DNA of 64,000 bases from Semisulcospira habei. Its lineage: Eukaryota; Mollusca; Gastropoda; Semisulcospiridae. Shown here one piece after another: positions 40,067 through 49,689 of this stretch (the first letter of the stretch is position 1; every line of letters starts with the position of its first letter). The stretch is taken from positions 44,980,482 to 45,044,481 of the forward strand of contig BTPG01000004.1 in NCBI GenBank assembly GCA_036245525.1. Direction: 5' to 3'. The notes under the pieces were generated by a model. That model was given only the letters and a program-made list of their open reading frames with translations, was not told the origin of the DNA and made no database searches. A program made the translations under genes and the position numbers.

Positions 40067-40092
40067 TGCACAAGTTCTGGTCTGTTTGGAAG

Positions 40093-40439
40093 GTGCGAGT
40101 GGGGATGGATGGTGAAGACAGCCAGGATCTGGACATGGACAAGGACCTGATCCCCTACGAGTTTCAGGACGCCATGGACCAGCGGCACGCCTTCTCCCAG
40201 TTCTCAGAGGACTCCGAGTTCGGTCAGTCTGAGGCGGAACTCAACGAGCTCAACGCCATCGCTGAGCAGATTGAGGAGTACTCATACTCTGTGCGCATTT
40301 TCCCGGGTCAGGATCCCGCCCATGTTTGGGTGGGCTGGGTCACCCCCAGCTTCCACTTCATGGAGAAGACTTTTGAGACGAAGAAAGTGCGCCATGTCAT
40401 TCTGTCACAGCTCGACATGGACTATAAACTCAAGTCTAG
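40093..40439 (+). CDS. RYR: RYR exon 14 of window: acidic linker and start of SPRY3
   Basis: The acceptor is ttggaag (ends 40092) and the donor gtgaga at 40440; phase 0 in, phase 2 out. It encodes [20 protein letters not shown], an acidic stretch up to [11 protein letters not shown], then [32 protein letters not shown] and [29 protein letters not shown](D/E)PA.VWVGW(V/I) is the unmistakable start of SPRY3. It is the largest exon seen here and is bracketed by two family-1 hairpin MITEs, 26 bases upstream and 13 bases downstream. Confidence 0.95.
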
Positions 40440-40452
40440 GTGAGAAGTGTCA

Positions 40453-40653
40453 TTAACTCATTTAACCACAGGGCCACATTTCCTAAATTATTTTGGAAGT
40501 ATAACCTATTGAATATGTACCAGTTCCTTCAAACGTAATGCCAGATTAGCTTGGCGCCTGATGGTGCCCAAGCTACTCTGGCATCTGGCATTACGCTTTA
40601 ATGATTATGGTCGATTCTTCTTCTGCTGAAGTGCGTCGGGCTAAAAGGGTTAA
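40453..40653. mobile_element. TTAA-flanked hairpin MITE (family 1) just after exon 14
   Basis: TTAACTCATTTAACCAC at the left and GGGCTAAAAGGGTTAA at the right. The core is GTAATGCCAGATTAGCTTGG, CGCC, GGTGCCCAAGC and the complement. It begins 13 bases after the exon 14 donor. It has the same orientation as the 39863 copy, but because each copy is palindromic the two can pair with each other across the exon. Confidence 0.72.
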
Positions 40654-40994
40654 GAGTCCCACTTAAGGCCAGACACGGTACCCCAAAAAGTCATTTTGGG
40701 TGTTCCTTAGTGTTTTTGGGTTGAGTGGATTTTTGGGTTGTTTGAACTCCTTAGAACCGGGCCACAACCATAAAATATCCAAAAATACCTTTTATTTGCT
40801 GTAAAAAAATAAATAAAGTGAAGCACCTGCTCAATTTTTCAAGCGTTCGCGACGTCTTTTGCTCAAAAACATCGAATGTTTGGACCCTGACTACACCGCT
40901 TTACGAGCGACGAACGCCACCATGTTTGGGTCCATTCGAACCGGTTCCGTTTCTACTTTCCCATCCACAAACCAGTTGAAGGCTACAAAGGCTC

Positions 40995-41026
40995 TATAAA
41001 TAGGTATTGGCGCGAAACTGACGTCA
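40995..41026 (+). promoter_or_regulatory. Promoter-like motifs inside the TTAA transposon
   Basis: TATAAATAGG at 40995 and the cAMP-response-like palindrome TGACGTCA at 41019 stand close together, with CCAAT at 41093. The surroundings are GC-rich and CpG-rich, unlike the flanking intron. This could be a promoter carried by the element. Activity is not shown by sequence. Confidence 0.35.
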
Positions 41027-41310
41027 CGAACGACCGGAGATTTCCTTGTACGGACGCTATGCTAATGAGATAATACTATTTTGCAAAACCGACCAATGAG
41101 CAGAGCGCGCCGAGTGTTCCGGGTGACTTCGGGTTTTTCCGGCCAGGCTCCGGGCGGCTTCGGGTTTTCCGACCGTCCCACAATGCACCATTACGCATGG
41201 CGTACAACTCGATCAAAATACGAGAATCGCTAGTTCAGATCACGCATTTTCTACGTTTTACATCCCTTCAGCAGTTATTTCACAAAGTCCTTCAGTTGTA
41301 ATCGTTGGAA

Positions 41311-41509
41311 ATGTATCCAATGGCTTCAAAGAAGTTGCGTGTGCTCAGCTAGCAGCTGCGAGGTTGAGCAGACGAACCCGAGTGAAGATAGAGAGAACAA
41401 AAACATTCCTAAGCCTCATAATGTAAATGCCGATGGGACGGTGGTGAAATCCACAACACCTAAGAAACTTGAATTGATGAAAGATGCTCGCGACGTCGGC
41501 ATTGGTCAG
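41311..41509 (+). pseudogene. Exon-like stretch in the TTAA transposon
   Basis: ATG 41311 opens MYPMASKKLRVLS and stops. In the next frame the sequence reads NIPKPHNVNADGTVVKSTTP KKLELMKDARDVGIG and ends at a GTCAGT that could be a donor (41508). Codon usage looks coding, yet a frame break separates the start from the rest. It could be a captured first exon or the head of a lost transposase. I do not recognise the family. Confidence 0.3.
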
Positions 41510-42719
41510 TAAATGATAAAAAAAAAAAAATAGTTTTACACATCGCTCAGGTGTATCTGAAATGGCAAAGTACAGCAGACACTTTGTGCACCTGACAATT
41601 TCCTTTGACATTTTACCTGCAGAAACTTCATCAGTGTGCATATCCAAGACTAAGAAAACTTTTGCTTTTTATTTTCTCATGCGAAATATGTTTATACTGC
41701 ATAATTCACATATTGATGACTATAAAGCTGAATTATGACAAGTAAAGGTTGATGTTTACCTTATTCTCTGTTTGTCTCATTTTCACTTTTTTTCATCTTT
41801 TATTGAATAGATCTCATAAACCTGAATAGGCACAGCATTCAAATTTTGCAGTTATGATTGTTATTCACTTTGCTGCATTTTGTCAGAAGGATTTTGTGAT
41901 TGCACAAGGGGAAAAAAAGTTGTGGCTATTCAATTCCCCCAAAATCGACATTTTCCCTCTTTCAGCTCATGTAGCGTATTTCATCATGAATAACTTTTTT
42001 CCCAACAGCTTCAGAATAAAATCCTTCTGACAAAATGTAGTTGTTTTGACAAAGAATCACCAGAAAAAAGAACTTTGTTTCTAAGTTTGGTAGTGTTTGA
42101 GATCTATTGCTTTGAATTTGTACTAAAATGTGTATACGGCGGCCATCTTGGTTGGTTTCCAGGGCAACGGGGAGTCGTACACACCCAAAAACCACATTTT
42201 TTGGTCTCAGCTCACCAAACCCTATCAAAATACATTAACAGTTTAAAACAGATTCTAGACAGACAAAAGCTCATATTTGGGGTGTAGTGTCTGGCCTTAA
42301 AACCTGCCGCATGCGAATAGGTGATTATTTACCGTTATCAGGACCTCTTTTACATAGCAACTAGCCCCACACCATATGCCCTAGTGCTTTCTGGGACCCA
42401 TAGTACCCCTTTAGGCAGCAACACAACCACAGATTACTCTAGAATCAATGGCATTGTGCTACTCACGAAAGCGATGATAACATCTGACAGTGAAACGGAC
42501 AGACTTTTATGATTCATCATCAATACTGCAGACATTCAATGTTTACATTGTTTACTCTACAAAGCACTTAAACTCAACAGAATCAACCATTAGCGGCTCA
42601 GACTGGCGCATTTTGGGGTTACCCTTGAAGACGGTTTCACAACTACCTAATCTCCACTCTGACCGATAATCCATTACTGAAGCTGAAAATTTACTTTGTT
42701 TCAATTATTTATTACTTGT

Positions 42720-42990
42720 GTACCGAACTAAATGCTGTTTTTTTTTTCCCCCTGGGCCCTCCTGTTTTTTCCCTGAGGTGTAGTCCTCAACTTGAAGGTG
42801 ATATAAAGTTTGCCTTTGGGTTGGTGTTTAGCAGGCTTTGTGTATTAGACACTCGACCTACTTTGTGTCCAAGGGTAATCCCCGTTCTTTCTTCTCTTCT
42901 CCCTTTCTCTTTCTCTCCTTACCTCCCCCCCCCCCCCCCCCCTCTCTTTCTCTCTCTTACATCTGACTGAATCTGTGTCTGTGTCTTTGA

Positions 42991-43021
<31 letters not shown>

Positions 43022-43160
43022 TTTTAAATATTTTATTGTATTTGTCTTATTACCTTTTCTGATTTATATTTAAAATGTTAATAAGGACAGACGTGTACAA
43101 AAGGCCTGCGTGCCTACTCCTACCGTCTTCATCCTTACAAAATAAAGTTTCAGTTCATTT
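42720..43160 (+). mobile_element. LINE 3' tail D followed by (TC)n
   Basis: It ends CTTACAAAATAAAGTTTCAG TTCATTTCTCTGTC and runs into (TC)n at 43160-43182, as the tails of LINE A-C do. The segment contains a C run (42907-42941) and an (ATT)n run (42991-43020). The 5' limit is uncertain and no coding part is left. Confidence 0.5.
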
Positions 43161-43817
43161 CTCTGTCTCTCTCTCTCTCTCTTTCCTAACGTGCACACAT
43201 TCACGCTTGGAAGCTTACGCACACTCTCATTCTAGCTCACAATCACATTCTCTGGATCTCTCTTATGTTTTTAGTTGACATCGTTTTGTTGATATTGCTT
43301 CTCTTTTTTTACACACTTTTGTTCTTCTTTTGTTTTACGTCACATCCTTCAGTGGCCACATTCCTTCTGCGATAAGATTAGTAGTGACTGATCATTACTT
43401 GTTTGTTTGTCTATTTTGAAGAGGGGTTTGTTTTCTCAAAACCCTTACCGATGGCATTACTATTTGGAAGATACCCTTTAGCCTACTGATTTCAGCCTAA
43501 GCATTTGTTGTGTCCCTTGCACAACTGGGGAGGAGAGACACCGGGGATCCATGCCTAGGAGCCCCGGGTGGCCTCCCCTTCCCTCCCTATCTGGTCACGT
43601 GCTGGGCGGAAGCCCGCCAGTTTTACCCGTAGCTCGACCGTGTTCGATTGTGTTTCGGCCTATCTGCGTTTTGCGACTGTGTATGGTCCTGCTTCGTTCT
43701 CGGACTTGTGGTTGCTACTTGGACTCTTGCTTTGGCACCGGCTATTGTGCTTCCTTGGAATAACTTGTGCCTTCCTGCGTGTGAAGTGACTTTGGTCTGG
43801 CTTTATTGGTGGTATGG

Positions 43818-44150
43818 CAAGTGCGCGGATGAAGACCTGCCTTCGCTGCAGGGACTTTCAGTAGCCCACGGACGCCCACGAGGTCTGCCTCCCGTGCTCG
43901 GGCTGTGCTTCCGGTTGGACGTGCGACGTGTGTGCCGCTTGACGGGAAGAACGTTGGTCCCAGCTCTGGGATTTCTACCGGCAGGAGCGTTCTTTCCGCC
44001 CCCCCCTCCCCCACCCTACCCCCCAGCACCCCCTTGCTCGACGGCTCCAGCTTGGATGTCGTCGGTGCGTCGACTTGTTGGGCTCTCCTGCGTTCTGTTG
44101 TTCGGGCTTTGCCACCCTCAGGTAAGTCTGTTTCTTCTGCGCGGGCTTTA
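43818..44150 (+). pseudogene. DIRS-3 gag N-terminal Cys-rich block
   Basis: In one frame the text reads MKTCLRCRDFQ, stop, PTDAHEVCLPCSGCASGWTC DVCAA, stop, REERWSQLWDFYRQERSF. Both stops replace residues conserved in DIRS-1 (W of FQWP and W of ATWVEE), typical of G-to-A change. It is the same module as at 12277 and 16513. A Pro-rich stretch and C runs follow. Confidence 0.55.
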
Positions 44151-44905
44151 GAGACGCTCCCCCCACCCTCCCCCTGCTCTGAGGCGTCCGAGCGGGGCTG
44201 GCGAGCTTCGGAGACGCTCCCCCCACTCCCCCCGCTCCAAGTCTTCCGAGCAAGCAGGCAAGCCTTGGAGTCACTCCCTCCCCCCCCCCCCCCCCCCCCC
44301 CCCACAGCCCTGATTCATTCGGATGGGACCGGCGAGACCTAGATTCACTGCCCCCGCTCCGATTCGTCCGAGCGTGGCCGGCGAGCCTTACTTTCCGTCC
44401 CCCACCCCTATTCGTCTGGGTGGTGCCGGCGAGACCTAGATTCACTCCCCCCCCCCTCCCCATTCCGATTCGTCTGAATGGGGCCGGCGAGCCTTACTTC
44501 CCCTACCCACCCACCCCCACCCTCCGCTCCGATTCGCAGGCTCGGTCAGTCCCCCACCACCACCCCCCCCCCCCCCCCCTCTCCCCCCCCCCCCCCCCCC
44601 CCCCCCCGCTACACTGCGTCCAAGCGGGGCGGGCGAGACTCAGTCACACTCCCTACCACACTCCGATCCATCCGAGCATGGCTAGCGAGCCCTTGATATG
44701 CTCCCCCCCCCCCCCCCCGCCCCCCTCCCCCTCCCCCCCCCCCCCGCTCCAATTCGTCCAAGCGGGACTGGCGAAACTCTGTCACTCTTTCCCCCTCCCC
44801 CTCCTCCTGCTCCGCTGCGTTTGAGGAGGGGCCGGTGAGATTTGGTTCCGCTTCCCCCCCCCCCCCCCCCCCCCTCCGCGCTCCGTTTCTACCAAGTGGG
44901 GCCGG
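44140..44905 (+). repeat. C-rich tandem repeat in DIRS-3 gag, about ten units
   Basis: Units of about 60-75 bases share CCGCTCCGATTCGTCCGAGC GGGGCCGGCGAGCCT followed by a C run of 5 to about 28 bases. Run lengths vary strongly between units. Open frames here change with run length, so the Pro-rich or Gly-rich proteins read from either strand should not be trusted. Confidence 0.85.
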
Positions 44906-45089
44906 TGAGCCGTAGATTCGCGGCCCCCCCACGCCTTTACCATAGCTGACACTTAGTTCGCTTCCAGCTGCCAGAGAGATAAGGCGCCGCGAGGTCACAT
45001 TCCACTCTCGCCCGCTCATTCTATTTATATCACACTTGGTACTGTGGGGTACACACGGCTCTACAGTGTGACCGGCACTCTGCCGCTAT

Positions 45090-46265
45090 AACAACTACTA
45101 CCTACTGGTTTGTATTCATAACACATCTCTGCCTAAAGTGACTGTTGTGGAAGCAACATCGTTCAAAAGTTGAAATTCTCACCTACACACAGATACCAAA
45201 CATGACAACATTACGACTTACACTTGTGTAGCAGGTTATGATGAAAATAAAGGGAACGCGAATTTGTTGATGTATGATGTCGGTGTTTGTTGTGAAATTG
45301 ACAAAGTTCCCACAGCCATAACACGAAGACGTAACTTTTCCCAACGAAACACACTTGCATGCATAAGGGTCAGCATGCCTACAGTAAGTATCACTTACCG
45401 GATTTTCGTTCCATGGTGGGGGACGGAAGCAGGAGGGTGGTTAATGAGGTCACTGACAGGTCGCGTGTTGTGCGGTACTCGGTGTGACCGGCGCTCTGCC
45501 GCTACCTACTGGTTTCTATTCATAACACATCTCTGCCTAAAGTGACTGTTGTGGAAGCAACATCGTTCAAAAGTTGAAATTCTCACCTACACACTGATAC
45601 CAAACATGACAACATTACGACTTGCACTTGTGTAGCAGGTTATGATGAAAATAAAGGGAACGCAAATTTGTTGATTTATGATGTCGGTGTTTGTTGTAAA
45701 ATTGACAAAGTTCCCACAGCCATAACACAAAGACGTAACTTTTCCCAAGGATACACACTTGCATGCATAAGGGTCAGCATGCCTACAGTAAGTATCACTT
45801 ACCGGATTTTCGTTCCATGGTGGGGGACGGAAGCAGGAGGGTGGTTAATGAGGTCACTGACAGGTCGCGTGTTGTGCGGTACACGGTGTGACCGGCGCTC
45901 TGCCGCTACCTACTGGTTTCTATTCATAACACATCTCTGCCTAAAGTGACTGTTGTGGAAGCAACATCGTTCAAAAGTTGAAATTCTCACCTACACACTG
46001 ATACCAAACATGACAACATTACGACTTGCACTTGTGTAGCAGGTTATGATGAAAATAAAGGGAACGCAAATTTGTTGATTTATGATGTCGGTGTTTGTTG
46101 TGAAATTGACAAAGTTCCCACAGCCATAACACAAAGACGTAACTTTTCCCAAGGATACACACTTGCATGCATAAGGGTCAGCATGCCTACAGTAAGTATC
46201 ACCGGATTTTCGTTCCATGGTGGGGGATGGAAGCAGGAGGGTAATTAATGAGGTCACTGACAGGT
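45090..46265. repeat. 404-bp subterminal tandem units, left arm
   Basis: Three units, each starting near CTACCTACTGGTTTCTATTC ATAACACATC and running through CAAACATGACAACATTACGA to GGAGGGTGGTTAATGAGGTC. The second and third are almost identical, and the third is slightly shortened at its end. Confidence 0.85.
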
Positions 46266-46436
46266 GTCGACGGACAATTTCCAGACATCCGCCTTAATGT
46301 ACACTCCCGGAATTGGGGAAAGAGAGGGCTTAGTTACACGGATACTATTGGAGGAGATAGCCACGTTTCTTTCTTGGGAAATAGTGTAACACTAACAGTC
46401 AACCTTGTAAATGTACTTTTGATTTAACTTTTGATC

Positions 46437-47006
46437 ATGATGGAGTCTGATGAAACGCGTACAGTCTGTGTACACACAGGTGTGTTCCATGCAATGAGAG
46501 TAAATGCATTGTGCAGAATATGTGGCGAGAGATCACAAAAGAAACACAGTGATAAAAAGTCATTTCTTTGTATCAATTATGAACACTTACTCCACAAGTG
46601 TTATGGAATTAATATCCAGGAAGACTCGGATGAAACGGATAGACTCGACTGAAACACGCGTGTCCGAGGAGACAACGCGAAATGCGGCGTCTGATATTGC
46701 CTCATCACAACACATTTGGACCATGTTCGATCCAAATACGAGTGTTGAAGAATGTGTCACGTGTGTTCACTTCATGCAGCTAGGTAAAGGAAGACGACCA
46801 GCAAAGCGGGGTTCGCGGCATGGAAAGAAATGATCGTTTCAATCCGCGGAATGTGACACTCATAACACTGACACTAATAACAGCACTAATGAAGGTGATA
46901 GTGGTATACAAGTTTTCATTCCGCCGACGTCTACTCCCCGTAAAACTGTTGAATATTGTGACCTGTTATGGACTGATCGTATTTCGGGATGGCAATAGCA
47001 GTCTGT
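46437..47006 (+). pseudogene. RAG1-N-terminal-like zinc finger protein, broken
   Basis: From ATG 46437 the frame reads VCVHTGVFHAMRV, NALCRICGERSQKKHSDKKS, FLCINYEHLLHKCYGINIQE DSDE and stops. One frame over it continues DPNTSVEECVTCVHFMQLGK GRRPAKRG, then after a TGA SFQSAECDTHNTD and PRKTVEYCDLLWTD. The order CR(I/L)CG - C..Y - (Y/F)GI.(I/V)..D - C..C - basic GR(P) tail is the layout I know from the RAG1 N-terminal region and the molluscan N-RAG transposon proteins. No RAG1 core (RNase H-like DDE) is present. One frameshift and a stop make it a remnant. Similarity is by eye. Confidence 0.45.
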
Positions 47007-47039
47007 GGAGTACTGAAACGGCTGCGGGCTAGAAATGCC

Positions 47040-47830
47040 AGAACACGCGACCTGTCAGTGACCTCATTAACCATCCTCCTGCTTCCGTCCCCCACCATGG
47101 AACGAAAATCCGGTAAGTGATACTTACTGTAGGCATGCTGACCCTTATGCATGCAAGTGTGTTTCGTTGGGAAAAGTTACGTCTTCGTGTTATGGCTGTG
47201 GGAACTTTGTCAATTTCACAACAAACACCGACATCAACAAATTCGCGTTCCCTTTATTTTTACCATAACCTGCTACACAAGTGTAAGTCGTAATGTTGTC
47301 ATGTTTGGTATCAGTGTGTAGGTGAGAATTTCAACTTTTGAACGATGTTGCTTCCACAACAGTCACTTCAGGCAGATTTGTGTTATGAATAGAAACCAGT
47401 AGGTAGATGCAGAGCGCCGGTCACACCGTGTACCGCACAACACGCGACCTGTCAGTGACCTCATTAACCACCCTCCTGCTTCCGTCCCCCACCATGGAAC
47501 GAAAATCCGGTAAGTGATACTTACTGTAGGCATGCTGACCCTTATGCATGCAAGTGTGTTTCGTTGGGAAAAGTTACGTCTTCGTGTTATGGCTGTGGGA
47601 ACTTTGTCAATTTCACAACAAACACCGACATCATACATCAACAAATTCGCGTTCCCTTTATTTTCATCATAACCTGCTACACAAGTGTAAGTCGTAATGT
47701 TGTCATGTTTGGTATCTGTGTGTAGGTGAGAATTTCAACTTTTGAACGATGTTGCTTCCACAACAGTCACTTTAGGCAGAGATGTGTTATGAATACAAAC
47801 CAGTAGGTAGTTGTTATAGCGGCAGAGCGC
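47040..47830. repeat. 404-bp subterminal units, right arm (inverted)
   Basis: Two inverted units, from GACCTGTCAGTGACCTCATT AACC at 47048 and again at 47448, mirror the left-arm units at very high identity. Confidence 0.85.
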
Positions 47831-48380
47831 CGGTCACACTGTAGAGCCGTGTGTACCCCACAGTACCAAGTGTGATATAAATAGAATGAGCGGGCGAGAG
47901 TGGAATGTGACCTCGCGGCGCCTTATCTCTCTGGCAGCTGGAAGCGAACTAATTGCTAGGCGCCAGAACTGGCTGGTAAAGCCGTGCCCCCGCTCCGTTC
48001 GTTCCGAGCGTGGCCCTCAGCTCCTGTGGTCCTCCCGCTGACCGCGTGTCCTGGACGACCCAGTTAGCCCCCCCGTCTACCCACTCCTCGGGCAGGGGCG
48101 GGCTTCTGTAGCCCGGCCATGTCTTTGGCTTTTGTCCTTCGCGCTTGGCTCTCTGCGGCCGGCAGCCAGATTCGCCATGTGCAGACCGGCTGGCCCATTC
48201 CCCAGGGTCCAACGTTTCTGCCCGCTCCTCTCACGGCCGTTGCCTCTCCAAGGGCTGGGGGTGCGCCTCACCTGACACCCTTCGTCTCAGTCTTCGCGTG
48301 CAGCCTCCTCCCCCCCCCCCCCCCCCCCCCCCCCCTGCTCACTCCTGCCGCGGCCCTTTTCCCTCACGTTAATCTCGCCC

Positions 48381-49524
48381 TTGCTCCCGGAGTCGGAGCC
48401 CGCACGGGTCGTACTTTTTCTTCGCGCCGCAGGACAGGCGGTCCCCGGCCGTCAACCCCGACACCCTCAGCCTACATTCGGGAGACTCCACTTTGGTGAT
48501 TTTCCTTCGGGACTCTCTTGCCAGATCTCCCATCGCCCAGTCGGCTTCTTCTTCTTCTTCCTCCCCTTCGGACGGGCTTACGCTTGGCTCCCAGACCATC
48601 CGCTCCCTCTAGGAGGCCTTATCTCCTCCTTCCTCCCGCCGGACTTCTGCCCTCCGTCCCCCCCCCCCCCCTTCAAGAGGAAGGTTTCCACTATGGTAGA
48701 TGCTCAGAGGCAGACCAAACGTTGCAAGTCTCTCCCGCAGCCAGCCGGCTTCCGGGATCTCGTGGAAGCTTTTTCCACTCAGCTTCGCCAGGACAGCTTC
48801 GACAACGGCTTCTTCTCGGGCTCCTGGTGGCCCGCCGATATCAACATGAGCTTCCGCCAGAAGTGGTACGCTGGGCATTCCCAAGCCTTCTCCGTGCCTC
48901 TCCCCGCCCTGGATGCAGCGGCGCTGACTCAGGCTGGGGGGGGGGGGGGGGGGGGGGCGCAGGTTGCTCCAGCACGGTTGGCCTCGTGCACTGGATAAGA
49001 CCGCAGTCTTGGTTCACAACTCCCTGGCCTGCTCCGGATCTCTGGAACTGGTGATGCAGACGGTGCTGCGATGTTTGGAGGACATGTGGGACCTGGCGGC
49101 CTCGTCCCCCCTCCTTGGCATCCATTCCGTCTTAGTAGCGGCTAACCAGGCCGCTTATCACTCTTTGACTAACGCCTTGGCAGCGGTGGCTAACTGTGAC
49201 CTCTGGCGCCGGGACACCCTCCTTCACTTCTGTGTGGACCTTCCCAAGGCAGTGAAGTCTCAGTTCCGTCAGGCCCCGGTTGGTGGTTCGCAGCTTTTTA
49301 GGGACACGTGGCAGACTGTCAAGGAGGCGTCTAAGGACATTTGGCCCCGGCCCTCCGCCGCCCCCTCCGCCTCCCACTTTCTCGCTTCCCGCAAGGCTGT
49401 GGGTCTCACCCTGCGGTCCTCCAGACCCTTTCCTCGTTCCTCCAGTGGCTCCCGCGGTAGGTCTCGCCCCCCCCCCCCCCACCCCCCCCCCCTCAGGGGC
49501 CCCAGCGGTCCTTCCCCGCCGTGA
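48381..49524 (+). pseudogene. DIRS-3 gag C-terminal (capsid-like) region
   Basis: The frame of 48381-48998 carries DAQRQTKRCKSLPQPAGFRD, LVEAFSTQLRQDSFDNGFFS and ADINMSFRQKWYAGHSQAF before a G run (48936-48957) shifts it. From about 49018 another frame gives LELVMQTVLRCLEDMWDLAA, HSVLVAANQAAYHSLTNALA and GGSQLFRDTWQTVKEASKDI W. These blocks match DIRS-2 at 18016-18770. C and G runs at several points break the frame. Confidence 0.6.
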
Positions 49525-49689
49525 ACCCCTCCTGGCCCTGAGGCGCCTGCAGGTCGGGGCGCGGACGGGCCCGCTGACTTCCTGCCCCTCCTGCTCCCGC
49601 CAACAGTTCTAGGGTCACCAGTCGGCGGGCGGCTGGCCCTTCACAGCGACGCTTGGCACTCGCTGTTCCCGGACGACCCCTGGATCCTC

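Larger units (their letters stand above)
40663..42300. mobile_element. TTAA-flanked 1.6-kb DNA transposon (GGCCAGACAC TIRs)
   Basis: TTAAGGCCAGACAC at the left (40663) and GTGTCTGGCCTTAA at the right (42287-42300) are exact inverse ends. Similarity extends inward as ACCCCAAA on both sides. TTAA borders fit piggyBac-type insertion. The inside holds a promoter-like segment and an exon-like stretch, but no transposase that I recognise. Confidence 0.75.
44950..47955 (+). mobile_element. 3-kb long-TIR transposon with N-RAG-like remnant
   Basis: The left arm begins CACTTAGTTCGCTTCCAGCT and the right arm ends AGCTGGAAGCGAACTAATTG. The arms are nearly identical inverted copies over roughly 800 bases or more. 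Each arm holds about 404-bp units (left starts near 45099, 45502, 45906; right counterparts near 47388, 47790). The 0.8 kb middle encodes a broken zinc-finger protein. I find no clear target duplication: the flanks read GCTGA and CTAGG. It is inserted in DIRS-3 gag, so it is younger than DIRS-3. Confidence 0.8.

Noticed and set aside
43742..45019. Gly-rich and Pro-rich frames on both strands in DIRS-3
   Set aside because: They are translations of C-run repeats and change with run length.
45264..45949. Two nearly identical 93-codon frames (MLMYDVGVCCEIDKV type)
   Set aside because: They are the 404-bp subterminal units of the long-armed element, repeated again inverted at 47363-47644; no domain is seen and the position in TIR arms argues against a gene.
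46437..47006. A complete RAG1-like transposase
   Set aside because: Only an N-terminal-like finger region is present; no DDE core fits in the 0.8 kb middle.
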